Shown piece by piece: positions 7,079 through 14,470 of a stretch of DNA of 17,907 nt. The notes under the pieces are model-generated. The model ran no database searches, had not been told where the DNA came from, and saw only the letters and a list, made by a program, of their open reading frames with translations. The position numbers and the translations under genes are program-made. Position 1 is the stretch's first letter, and each line of letters starts with the position of its first letter. Source of the stretch: an uncultured Clostridia bacterium (GTDB lineage Bacteria; Bacillota; Clostridia; Oscillospirales; Ruminococcaceae); assembly GCA_937893735.1 (NCBI GenBank), contig CALBGD010000103.1:1-17907 (forward strand). Reading direction: 5' to 3'.

Positions 7079-8161
7079 ATGAAGATCAGAAAGATTTTTG
7101 CTGCACTGGCAGCCGCTGCAATGGCAGTCACCGCTACCGCTTGTGCAAGCACGACAACTTCCAGCACAACAGATTCTTCCACAGCGGCTGATTCCTCCGC
7201 TGCTGAAAGCAACACCGCTACCGCAGACGCGGCTTCCACCGCTGACGCAGGCGAGAGCACACCCTCTGCTGATTCCGACAAGGTATACAACATCGGTATC
7301 TGCCAGCTCGTTCAGCACGACGCGCTCGACGCTGCAACAAAGGGCTTCAAGGACGTACTTACAGAGAAGCTCGGCGCTGACCACGTAAAGTTTGACGAGC
7401 AGAACGCTAACGGCGAGTCCACCAACTGCACGACTATCTGCACCGGCTTCGCCGCTTCCGGCGTTGACCTTATCCTTGCAAACGCTACCGGCGCGCTTCA
7501 GGCTGCAAGCGCTGCGACTGCTACTATCCCGATCCTCGGCACATCTGTAACAGACTACGCTACCGCTCTTTCCATCGACGACTGGACAGGCGCTACCGGC
7601 ACAAACATTTCCGGTACTTCTGACCTCGCTCCTATCGACGAGCAGGCTAAGATGCTCCTCGAGATGTTCCCTGACGTTAAGCAGGTAGGTATCCTCTACT
7701 GCTCCGCTGAGGCTAACTCCAAGTATCAGGCTACACTGTTCGGCAATGCCCTGACGGAAGCAGGCGTTGCATTCAAGGAGTACAGCGCTGCTGACACCAA
7801 CGAGATAAGCACCGTATGCACCACCGCTATCAGCGAGTGCGACGTTCTCTATATCCCGACCGATAACACAATGGCTTCCTCCACAGAGACCGTAAAGAAC
7901 ATCGTTGTTCCCGCAGGCATTCCTGTAATCGCCGGCGAAGAGGGTATCTGCAAGGGCTGCGGCGTTGCTACGCTGTCCATCAGCTACGAGGACCTTGGCA
8001 GAGCTACCGGCGAGATGGCTTACGAGATCCTGGCTGAGGGCGCTGACGTTTCCACTATGGAAGTTCGCTTCGCTCCCAACGTAACCAAGAAGTACAACGC
8101 AGCTATCTGCGAGGAGCTCGGCATAACTCCTCCCGAGGGCTACGAGGCTATCGCTGAGTAA
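7079..8161 (+). CDS. ABC transporter substrate-binding lipoprotein, TrpX-like
   Basis: This is a 360-residue solute-binding protein of the ABC_sub_bind (TrpX) family. Residues 1-22 are a lipoprotein signal (KIRK, hydrophobic Ala-rich core, TATAC lipobox with Cys22). Residues 23-68 are a Ser/Thr/Ala/Asp-rich linker, as in Gram-positive membrane-anchored binding proteins. The type I periplasmic-binding fold begins at YNIGICQLVQHDALD and includes DLILANATGALQAA, PILGTSVTDY, VGILYCSAEANS and YIPTDNTMASS. Family members bind tryptophan or related small molecules, but the ligand cannot be read from sequence. An in-frame ATG 24 bases upstream is rejected because AAGGAG (7065-7070) sits correctly for the 7079 start and the signal peptide then begins at residue 1. 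Highly biased codons suggest strong expression. Confidence 0.9.
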   Translation: MKIRKIFAALAAAAMAVTATACASTTTSSTTDSSTAADSSAAESNTATADAASTADAGESTPSADSDKVYNIGICQLVQHDALDAATKGFKDVLTEKLGADHVKFDEQNANGESTNCTTICTGFAASGVDLILANATGALQAASAATATIPILGTSVTDYATALSIDDWTGATGTNISGTSDLAPIDEQAKMLLEMFPDVKQVGILYCSAEANSKYQATLFGNALTEAGVAFKEYSAADTNEISTVCTTAISECDVLYIPTDNTMASSTETVKNIVVPAGIPVIAGEEGICKGCGVATLSISYEDLGRATGEMAYEILAEGADVSTMEVRFAPNVTKKYNAAICEELGITPPEGYEAIAE

Positions 8162-8187
8162 TTACTCGACACACTAAGGCAACACAA

Positions 8188-8214
8188 CGGGGCGCGGGCT
8201 ATGTCCGTTCCCCG
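8188..8214 (+). other. Intercistronic hairpin after the binding-protein gene
   Basis: CGGGG (8188-8192) pairs with CCCCG (8210-8214), with an inner CGG/CCG pairing. No T-run follows. It lies in the 125-base gap before the permease gene and could stabilise the upstream mRNA, giving more binding protein than permease. This is inference from structure and position. Confidence 0.4.
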
Positions 8215-8286
8215 CTTCTGCATAAATTAAGGCAATATTTCCCACAGAAAAAATAACACAACATTAATGTATTCGGAGAGAGAAAA

Positions 8287-9321
8287 ATGGACTTATTCTT
8301 ACAAAAGCTATCCACATTCGGAAACGCTCTTCCCGGTGATATCACACAGGGGCTTATATGGGGCATAATGGCGATCGGCGTGTTCATTACATACAAGATT
8401 CTGGACTTCGCCGACCTGACCGTTGACGGAACCCTCGGACTCGGAGGCGTTACCGCTGTCGTGCTCATCACGAACGGCGTGCCCGTTCCCGTGGCAATGC
8501 TCATCGCATTCCTTGCGGGCTGCATGGCGGGACTATGCACGGCGCTGCTGAACACAATGCTCGGCATTCCGGGAATCCTTGCAGGTATCCTGACACAGCT
8601 CGCGCTGTATTCCGTATATCTGGACATCAACGGCAAGGCTAACGCTCCTGTAAGCGTGGATAAGTTCCCGCTGGTCATCTCTTCAAGATACGTCACCGCC
8701 GGAAACGAGGCCGGAGACATTATCCGCACGGTCGGCACGGCGCTGATATTCGTTGTTGTAATTATCGCGGTCCTCTACTGGTTCTTCGGCACTGAATACG
8801 GCATGGCGATACGTGCAAACGGCTGCAACTCCGCAATGTCCAAGGCTGAGGGTATAAACACCAAGCGCACGACTATAATCGCGCTGGTGCTCTCCAACGG
8901 AATGGTTGGCCTCGCAGGCGCTCTGCTGGCTCAGTATCAGGGCTTCGCTGACGTAAACATGGGCAGAGGCGCGATCGTTATCGGCCTTGCGGCTGTAATC
9001 ATCGGCATGGTGCTCGGCGAGGTCATTCTGCGCAAGCACTTCAACTTCATCGGCAGGCTTTCCTTTACGGCTCTCGGCGCCATCGTCTACTTCGTGGTTC
9101 TGAGAATCGTAATGCTCATCGGTCTTTCCACCGACAACACCAAGATGTTCTCCGCGATCATCGTTGCGCTGTTCCTCGCGGTGCCTTACCTCCAGAAGAC
9201 CTCCAAGACTTCCTTTGCAAAGGCGGGAAGGCGCTCGCTGGCGGCTATATCGCAGGAATCTGAAAATCTGACCTCCGCGCTGAAAAACTCTGTGACAGCC
9301 GGAAACAAGGAGGGCAAGTGA
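8287..9321 (+). CDS. ABC transporter permease, TrpY/LivH-like
   Basis: This is a 344-residue integral membrane protein of the BPD_transp_2 (LivH/LivM) superfamily with about eight to nine hydrophobic segments. Recognisable family stretches are the N-terminal GLIWGIMAIGVFITYKIL, DFADLTVDGTLGLGG, PGILAGILTQLALYSVYLDI and YGMAIRANGCNSAMSKAEGI, a cytoplasmic loop that contacts the ATPase. The C-terminal ~35 residues are hydrophilic. It forms the transmembrane pore of the importer with the flanking binding protein and ATPase. Its start has only a GGAGAG-type site (8276-8281), weaker than that of the binding protein. Its 3' end carries the AAGGAGGG site (9307-9314) for the ATPase gene, which starts one base after its stop codon. 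Confidence 0.9.
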   Translation: MDLFLQKLSTFGNALPGDITQGLIWGIMAIGVFITYKILDFADLTVDGTLGLGGVTAVVLITNGVPVPVAMLIAFLAGCMAGLCTALLNTMLGIPGILAGILTQLALYSVYLDINGKANAPVSVDKFPLVISSRYVTAGNEAGDIIRTVGTALIFVVVIIAVLYWFFGTEYGMAIRANGCNSAMSKAEGINTKRTTIIALVLSNGMVGLAGALLAQYQGFADVNMGRGAIVIGLAAVIIGMVLGEVILRKHFNFIGRLSFTALGAIVYFVVLRIVMLIGLSTDNTKMFSAIIVALFLAVPYLQKTSKTSFAKAGRRSLAAISQESENLTSALKNSVTAGNKEGK

Positions 9322-9322
9322 T

Positions 9323-10123
9323 ATGCTGGAGCTTATTAACATCAAAAAGGCATTCAACCCCGGAACCATCAACGAGAAAAAGGCGCTCAACGGCGTTTCC
9401 CTGAAGCTTGAAGAGGGCGACTTCGTTACGATAATCGGCGGCAACGGCGCGGGAAAATCCACCACGCTGAACGCTGTCGCAGGCGTATGGCCGGTCGACG
9501 AGGGCGCGATACTCATTGGCGGCAAGAACGTCACCGGACTGTCCGAGCACCAGCGCGCAAAGTACATTGGGCGCGTATTTCAGGACCCGATGACCGGAAC
9601 CGCAGCCACCATGGAAATCCAGGAGAACCTTGCACTCGCGGCGCGCCGCGGTCAGGCGAGATCGCTCCGCTGGGGAATCACCCGCAGGGAGCGCGAGGAG
9701 TACCACGAGCTGCTAAAGACCCTCGATCTCGGACTTGAGGACAGAATGACCTCCAAGGTAGGACTGCTTTCCGGCGGTCAGCGTCAGGCGCTCACGCTGC
9801 TGATGGCTACGCTGAAGAAGCCGCAGATACTTCTGCTGGACGAGCACACAGCGGCTCTCGACCCCAAGACCGCCGCAAAGGTGCTGAAGCTCTCCGATGA
9901 GATAATCGCCAAGGATCACCTCACAGCGATGATGGTAACACACAACATGGCGAATGCTATCGAATACGGCAACCGCCTTATCATGATGAATGACGGCAGA
10001 GTTATCTACGACGTAAAGGGCGAGGAAAAGAAGAAGCTCACAGTAGACGACCTCCTCCAGAAGTTCGAGGAAGCAAGCGGCTCCGCGCTGAACAACGACC
10101 GTATGCTGCTTTCCAAGGGCTGA
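9323..10123 (+). CDS. ABC transporter ATP-binding protein, TrpZ-like
   Basis: This is a 266-residue ABC ATPase. It has Walker A GGNGAGKST (39-47), Q-loop VFQDP (Q87), signature LSGGQ (149-153), Walker B ILLLDEHTAALD (169-180) with catalytic E174, and the switch histidine in MMVTHNM (H207). The LLDEHTAALDPK form is typical of the TrpZ/ABC_sub_bind-linked ATPases. It powers uptake through the adjacent permease. The gene begins one base after the permease stop codon with AAGGAGGG upstream (9307-9314), so it is cotranscribed and probably coupled. A hairpin terminator follows 24 bases after its stop. Confidence 0.94.
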   Translation: MLELINIKKAFNPGTINEKKALNGVSLKLEEGDFVTIIGGNGAGKSTTLNAVAGVWPVDEGAILIGGKNVTGLSEHQRAKYIGRVFQDPMTGTAATMEIQENLALAARRGQARSLRWGITRREREEYHELLKTLDLGLEDRMTSKVGLLSGGQRQALTLLMATLKKPQILLLDEHTAALDPKTAAKVLKLSDEIIAKDHLTAMMVTHNMANAIEYGNRLIMMNDGRVIYDVKGEEKKKLTVDDLLQKFEEASGSALNNDRMLLSKG

Positions 10124-10147
10124 TACATCTTTCCGAATACAAAATTA

Positions 10148-10170
10148 CCCCTCAGAGCGTATCTGAGGGG
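10148..10170. terminator. Shared hairpin between converging ABC and flotillin operons
   Basis: A 9-bp stem (CCCCTCAGA, 10148-10156, with TCTGAGGGG, 10162-10170) has a 5-base loop. T-rich stretches follow in both directions but are interrupted (CTATTATTATG on plus, TAATTTTG on minus), so it is probably a moderate bidirectional terminator. Confidence 0.75.
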
Positions 10171-10190
10171 GCTATTATTATGTTCTGAAT

Positions 10191-11765
10191 TTACTGGCTC
10201 ACGAGATCCTCGGGGGATTTTTCGGGAGCGGCAGGAGTTTCAGCGGCTTTGGGAGCCTCGGAGTTTATGCCGGCTGCGACAGCCTTTCCGGTCACAAAGC
10301 TGCTGACCATTGTCTTGAGGTCAACGCCCAGCCCGTCAAGCAGCCCTGCGGAGGCCTGCGTTGTGGCTTCTGTGATGTCCTTGACCAGCTTCGCGGTGTT
10401 TCCATCGCCGTACATCGTGATTTTGTCCACGTTCTCCAGCGGCTTTGCGATAGCCTGAGCGACCTCCGGCATTTTCTCGAAATACATCTGGAGCACGGCG
10501 GCTTCTTCCATCTTGCGCATAGCCTCTGCCTTCTTGTCAAGACCCTCGGCTTCTGCAAGAGCCTTTGCGCGGACTGCCTCAGCCTCTGCAATACCTCTGG
10601 CGCGGATACCCTCCGCCTCCTGCTCGGCTGCGTAGCGGGAAGCCTCTGCGCGTGCCTTGGCGGCTGCGGCCTCGTTCTGCGCTGTCACAAGGATAGCTGC
10701 GGCTTCGTTCTTCTTGATCTCCAGCTCTGCTTCTGCGTTCTGGATATCCTCGTATTTCTTAGCCTCGGCGCTTCTCTGCACGGCGTACAGCTCGGCGTCT
10801 GCCTTCTGCTGTGCCGCGTATTTCTGCGCTTCTGCGGTTTTCTTTACCTCTGCCTCGAGGGCGCGCTCCTTTATCTCGGCTTCCTTCGCCTTTATCTCGA
10901 CTTCCTTTTCCTGCTTTGCGATGTTCGCATTTGCAGTGGTTATCTCGATGGTCTTGCGCTGTTCCTCTTCCTGAATGGTGTAGGCTGCGTCAGCCTCCGC
11001 ACGCTTGATGTCGGCGGCGCGCTTCAGCTCTGCCTGCTTGATGGCAAGCTCGTTCTCGCGCTCTGCGATAGCCGTCTCTGAATCAACGCGGGCGTCGTTC
11101 GCCTTGCGGTTCGCCTCCGCCTGAGCGATCTTGATATCGCGCTCAGCTTCAGCCTTGGAGATAGCGGCTTTCTTCTTTATCTGCATGGTGTTGTCGATAC
11201 CCATGTCGTTGATTATGCCGTTGTCGTCAACAAAGTTCTGCACGTTGAACGAAACTATCTCCAGACCCATCGCCTGAAGGTCGGGGTCTGCGTTCTGCTT
11301 TACCTTATCCGCGAACGCCTGACGGTTGGATACCATCTCTTCAAGGCGCATCTGACCAACTATCTCACGCATATTGCCCTCGAGGACCTCCCGGGCTACC
11401 TTGGTGATGTAGTCAACGTTCTTGTTGAGGAAGTTCTGCTGTGCACGCTCGATTATCTCCGGCTTGGGGGAGATCTTTACGTTTACGTTGGCGTCCACCA
11501 TGATGTTGATGTAGTCCGCGGTAGGTACAGCCTGAGCGGTCTTTACGTCAACGGACATCAGTGCGAGCTCCAGGATATCGCAGCGCTCAAAGAACGGCAG
11601 CTTTACCGTAGCCTTACCGATGACGACCTTTGCGCGGCGGCGGATACCGCTGATTATGTACGCCTTATCCGGCGGAGCCTTGCGGTATCCTGCGGTGAAC
11701 ATTATCACCACAACGATAATGATGATCACTATGGGGACGATCATTCCGGGTTCAATATCAGGCAT
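10191..11765 (-). CDS. floT: Flotillin-family protein (SPFH domain)
   Basis: This is a 524-residue membrane scaffold of functional membrane microdomains; Bacillus FloT is 509 residues. Residues 8-26 are a hydrophobic membrane segment. An SPFH/band-7 domain follows (about 30-190), including PPDKAYIISGIRRRAKVVIG and FLNKNVDYITKVAREVLEGN. Residues ~195-440 are a long Glu/Ala-rich coiled coil with AEAxR-type repeats. The C-terminus (VLQMYFEKMPEVAQAIAKPL onward) is the flotillin oligomerisation part, ending in a Pro/Ala/Glu tail. Its AAGGAG site (11772-11777) overlaps the stop codon of the upstream Hpt gene, so the two are cotranscribed. The NfeD-type partner that often sits beside flotillins is absent here; the phosphotransfer protein takes its place. 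Confidence 0.95.
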   Translation of the reverse strand: MPDIEPGMIVPIVIIIIVVVIMFTAGYRKAPPDKAYIISGIRRRAKVVIGKATVKLPFFERCDILELALMSVDVKTAQAVPTADYINIMVDANVNVKISPKPEIIERAQQNFLNKNVDYITKVAREVLEGNMREIVGQMRLEEMVSNRQAFADKVKQNADPDLQAMGLEIVSFNVQNFVDDNGIINDMGIDNTMQIKKKAAISKAEAERDIKIAQAEANRKANDARVDSETAIAERENELAIKQAELKRAADIKRAEADAAYTIQEEEQRKTIEITTANANIAKQEKEVEIKAKEAEIKERALEAEVKKTAEAQKYAAQQKADAELYAVQRSAEAKKYEDIQNAEAELEIKKNEAAAILVTAQNEAAAAKARAEASRYAAEQEAEGIRARGIAEAEAVRAKALAEAEGLDKKAEAMRKMEEAAVLQMYFEKMPEVAQAIAKPLENVDKITMYGDGNTAKLVKDITEATTQASAGLLDGLGVDLKTMVSSFVTGKAVAAGINSEAPKAAETPAAPEKSPEDLVSQ

Positions 11766-11776
11766 AATTTACTCCT

Positions 11777-12154
11777 TTACTTGTCTGACTGTTTGTATTT
11801 CTTTACGATATCCTGAGCGTGATAGTATGAGTCCTGAAGCTGGCGGAAATCCTCGGCGCAGCGGCTGGTGTCGTCGGCGCGTATCTCGTCAACGATCCTC
11901 TTGGCAGGGAGGTAAACCCCGTTCAGCCCGATGTTCCCCGCAAGCCCCTTAAGGGAATGCGCGGTGAACAGCATATTCTGATAATCCTCGTTTTCGGCGG
12001 CAGCCGTGAGCTCCAGCACAACGCTGTCGGCGGCGTCGAAAAACTTGTAGAGATATTTCATAAACATATCTTCTCTGTCCATGAAGTGCTCTATCATTTC
12101 CGGGACGTTAAGTCCGACTGTGAGCATTTCATCGCAGAATTCCTTTGATACCAT
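11777..12154 (-). CDS. Hpt (histidine phosphotransfer) domain protein
   Basis: This is a 125-residue four-helix-bundle protein. The signature AHSLKGLAGNIG contains the phosphoryl-accepting histidine (near residue 65), followed by KRIVDEI and LQDSYYHAQDIVKKY helices. Hpt proteins shuttle phosphoryl groups between response-regulator receivers in multistep phosphorelays. No kinase or receiver gene is next to it. An in-frame GTG nine bases earlier is part of the ribosome site, so the ATG at 12154 with AGAGGTG (12161-12167) six bases upstream is chosen. It leads an operon with the flotillin gene. Its partner proteins must be encoded elsewhere. Confidence 0.88.
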   Translation of the reverse strand: MVSKEFCDEMLTVGLNVPEMIEHFMDREDMFMKYLYKFFDAADSVVLELTAAAENEDYQNMLFTAHSLKGLAGNIGLNGVYLPAKRIVDEIRADDTSRCAEDFRQLQDSYYHAQDIVKKYKQSDK

Positions 12155-12174
12155 ACATATCACCTCTTATGTAT

Positions 12175-12203
12175 ATTGTATCATTTCCGATTATATTCGT
12201 CAA
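12175..12203 (-). promoter_or_regulatory. Sigma-A-like promoter of the Hpt-flotillin operon
   Basis: On the minus strand TTGACG (12198-12203) and TACAAT (12175-12180) are 17 bases apart. The predicted start near 12168 leaves only ~14 bases of leader, so the ribosome site lies at the very 5' end of the mRNA. Confidence 0.82.
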
Positions 12204-12229
12204 GAATTATGATTTTTTTTGTAGGAATA

Positions 12230-12263
12230 AACAAAAATGCCGCCCGATTTTTTTCAGGCGGCA
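12230..12263 (-). terminator. Minus-strand terminator upstream of the Hpt promoter
   Basis: TGCCGCC (12238-12244) pairs with GGCGGCA (12257-12263). Read on the minus strand the stem is followed by TTTTTGTTT, a good intrinsic terminator; on the plus strand no T-run follows. The only minus-strand gene to its right is the MATE gene, more than 650 bases away across the antisense of thiT. Confidence 0.75.
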
Positions 12264-12280
12264 AATGGTGTCATTCTTAT

Positions 12281-12310
12281 ATTGAAAATCAGTCCGTTCT
12301 ATGCTATAAT
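12281..12310 (+). promoter_or_regulatory. Sigma-A-like promoter of thiT
   Basis: TTGAAA (12281-12286) and TATAAT (12305-12310) are 18 bases apart. The start would be near 12317, leaving a leader of about 20 bases. That is too short for a TPP riboswitch, which often precedes thiamine transport genes. Confidence 0.78.
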
Positions 12311-12335
12311 CAAATAAAGAAAGGCGGTAATAAAA

Positions 12336-12923
12336 ATGTCCGAAAAGAAAAAGGTAAACGTAAAGAAGCTCACCATGAGCGCAGTGCTGATAGCGCTTTC
12401 AGCCGCGCTCAGCATGGTAAAGATATTTGAAATGCCCCTGGGCGGCTCGGTAACACTGCTGAGTATGCTTCCGGTTTGTATGCTGTCGATAATGTACGGC
12501 TGTAAGTGGGGGCTTTTCTGCTCGTTCGTGTACTCGCTGACTCAGCTCGTCATGGGAATAGGCAGCGTGCTGAGCTGGGGGCTTACTCCGCAGGCGCTGG
12601 TGGGCAGCATAGTTTTCGACTACCTCGCGGCGTTCACTGTGCTGGGTTTTGCGGGAATGTTCCGCAGGCACGGAGTTCCCGGTTACATCGGCGGAATTTC
12701 CCTTGCGCTTCTGCTGAGGGCCGTCAGCCACGTCATCAGCGGAGTTATTTTCTTCGCAAGCTGGGCGCCCGAGGGCTGGAATCCATTTGTGTACTCTGTA
12801 ACCTACAACAGCGCGTACATGGTGCCCGAGATCGTGTTCACCTTTGCGGGAGCCATTTTCCTGCTCAAGGAGCCGCACACCGCGAAGCTGTTCCGGGTGG
12901 AGATGCCGGCAAAAGCCGCGTAA
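12336..12923 (+). CDS. thiT: Energy-coupling factor thiamine-binding component ThiT
   Basis: This is a 195-residue membrane protein of the ThiT (YuaJ) family, the substrate-specific component that captures thiamine and pairs with a shared ECF energising module. Six hydrophobic segments are visible. Family motifs include MPLGGSVTLLSMLP (33-46), FDYLAAF (94-100), H132 in SHVISG, and WAPEGWNPFVYSVTYNSAYM (143-162) with aromatic and Asn residues matching the thiamine pocket of known ThiT structures. The AAAGGCGG site (12320-12327) supports the ATG. No ECF ATPase or EcfT gene is nearby, which is normal for group II ECF systems. It ends one base before the stop codon of the convergent MATE gene, without an obvious terminator of its own. 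Confidence 0.92.
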   Translation: MSEKKKVNVKKLTMSAVLIALSAALSMVKIFEMPLGGSVTLLSMLPVCMLSIMYGCKWGLFCSFVYSLTQLVMGIGSVLSWGLTPQALVGSIVFDYLAAFTVLGFAGMFRRHGVPGYIGGISLALLLRAVSHVISGVIFFASWAPEGWNPFVYSVTYNSAYMVPEIVFTFAGAIFLLKEPHTAKLFRVEMPAKAA

Positions 12924-12924
12924 A

Positions 12925-14310
12925 TCAGCCCTCCAGCGAGTCTATGCGCTTTCTGGATATCCCGCGCATGAATATCAGGGCGATGACCGCCGAGATACCC
13001 TCCGCGATAAGGAACGTGAGCCACACCAGCCACATCTTGTCCATTCCGGAATGTATCACGACCTCCGAGAACCCCCACGCCACCGGAATCACAAACAGGA
13101 ACTGCCTGCACACGGAAATGACCAGCGACTGCGCTCCGGATTCCAGCGCCTGAAATATTCCCTGAAACGCAACGTTGGCTCCGGCGAAAATAAAGCTGAG
13201 GGAAATTATCCGCATTGCGCCTGTGCAGAGCTGCTCCGTTTCGCCGGAAAGCCCGAACAGCGCGGCGAAAGGCTCCGCGAAAACCTCCAGCAGAACCAGT
13301 CCGGCGGTCATTATCACAAGAGTATAAGTCATACCGTATTTTATGCCCTGCTTGACACGGGAGCGGCTCCCCATGCCGTAATTGAAGGAAACTATGGGAG
13401 TTATAGCGTCGCGCAGACCAAACGCCGCAAACAGTATGAACTGCTGTATTTTATAGTACAGCCCGTATGCTGTGACGGCGTTTTCGCTTATCCGCACGAG
13501 TATCAGGTTCAGTCCGTAGGTCATTACGGACATCAGCGCCTGGGCGATTATCGCGGGCAGACCGATGGAGTAAATCTTCCCGATAACCGAGCCGGAGGGT
13601 CTGAGATACCGCAGTCCGCTGTCTATCTCCTTGATCAGCCGGAAGTGGAATATCAAAGCCAGCACGCAGGAAACCACCTGACCGATGACCGTGGCAAGCG
13701 CCGCGCCGACTATTCCCATCTCAGGGACTCCGAGAAGCCCGTATATCAGCACCGGGTCAAGTACAATATTGGTCACAGCTCCGGCTATCTGGGCTATCGT
13801 GGAATAAAGGGAGCGCCCGGAAGCCTGCAGGGTTTTCTCAAACACCGAGAAGAATATGAGCCCGAACGACAGCGTGCAGCAAATTCTGATGTACTCACAC
13901 GCCATCTGCGTTATTTCGGGATTACTGCTCTGGGAGGAAACGTAAGCGTCCGTGCCGAATATCCCGAAAAGCAGGAACACCACGAATATCACCGCGGCGA
14001 GGAACATTGCGTTTCCCGCCGCTTTGCTTGCAAGCTCACGGTTCCCCTGACCGAGGCTGCGGGACATCAGCGCGTTCATTCCAACACCGGTGCCTATCGC
14101 CACAGCTACCATAAGCATCTGCACCGGGAATGCGAGGGTCAGCGCGTTGAGCGCCTGCTCGCCGTTTTCCGCCATATTCGAAACGAATGCGCTGTCCACG
14201 ATGTTGTACACCGCCTGAAGCATCATGGAAATTATCATCGGTATTCCCATGCTGAGCATAAGACGGTTCACCGGAGCGCTCGCCATTCTGTTCTTTTCTG
14301 CCTGTTCCAT
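12925..14310 (-). CDS. MATE-family multidrug efflux transporter
   Basis: This is a 461-residue, 12-helix transporter of the MATE (DinF/MepA-like) family that exports organic cations or drugs using an ion gradient. Recognisable features include the N-terminal PMIISMMLQAVYNIVDSAFV, the GTGVGMNALMSRSLGQGN loop, the FEKTLQASGRSLYSTIAQI stretch and its counterpart FQGIFQALESGAQSLVI in the second half, and NIVLDPVLIYGLLGVPEMGI. The substrate cannot be inferred. A GTG start at 14355 would read through a leader terminator hairpin, so the ATG at 14310 with AAAGGAG (14319-14325) eight bases upstream is preferred. It has its own promoter and a terminator in its leader, suggesting induction by antitermination. 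Confidence 0.93.
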   Translation of the reverse strand: MEQAEKNRMASAPVNRLMLSMGIPMIISMMLQAVYNIVDSAFVSNMAENGEQALNALTLAFPVQMLMVAVAIGTGVGMNALMSRSLGQGNRELASKAAGNAMFLAAVIFVVFLLFGIFGTDAYVSSQSSNPEITQMACEYIRICCTLSFGLIFFSVFEKTLQASGRSLYSTIAQIAGAVTNIVLDPVLIYGLLGVPEMGIVGAALATVIGQVVSCVLALIFHFRLIKEIDSGLRYLRPSGSVIGKIYSIGLPAIIAQALMSVMTYGLNLILVRISENAVTAYGLYYKIQQFILFAAFGLRDAITPIVSFNYGMGSRSRVKQGIKYGMTYTLVIMTAGLVLLEVFAEPFAALFGLSGETEQLCTGAMRIISLSFIFAGANVAFQGIFQALESGAQSLVISVCRQFLFVIPVAWGFSEVVIHSGMDKMWLVWLTFLIAEGISAVIALIFMRGISRKRIDSLEG

Positions 14311-14330
14311 TGTGATTTCTCCTTTCAGAC

Positions 14331-14380
14331 AAAAAAATGCGGCAGCCGCCACCAAATCTGGATTTACGCAACTGCCACAC
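14331..14380 (-). terminator. Intrinsic terminator inside the MATE leader (attenuator-like)
   Basis: On the minus strand 14368-14380 (GTGTGGCAGTTGC) pairs over 13 positions, including several G-T pairs, with 14337-14349 (GCGGCTGCCGCAT). An AAAT/ATTT stem and CCAG loop lie inside. Seven T residues follow (14337-14331). It lies downstream of the MATE promoter and 20 bases before the MATE start. It may be an attenuator, or the terminator of the upstream kinase operon, which has no other clear one. Confidence 0.82.
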
Positions 14381-14406
14381 GATTCAATATTTTATTTACG
14401 ATAAAT

Positions 14407-14435
14407 ATTCTAGCAGAAATTTCCCGGAAAGTCAA
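14407..14435 (-). promoter_or_regulatory. Sigma-A-like promoter of the MATE gene
   Basis: On the minus strand TTGACT (14430-14435) and TAGAAT (14407-14412) are 17 bases apart. The start would be near 14400, giving a leader of about 90 bases. It lies between the kinase stop codon and the leader terminator. Confidence 0.82.
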
Positions 14436-14470
14436 AGGCTATCCTGCACAAAAATTCAGAAAAATACGGG

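Noticed and set aside
12264..12335. TPP riboswitch upstream of thiT
   Set aside because: The promoter leaves only about 20 bases of leader and no thi-box sequence such as CTGAGA is present.
14361..14384. Short leader peptide (TTG/GTG start, ending GCG TAA) in the MATE leader, as for ribosome-mediated attenuation
   Set aside because: No ribosome site precedes it and the frame is only 4-7 codons; it cannot be supported from sequence alone.
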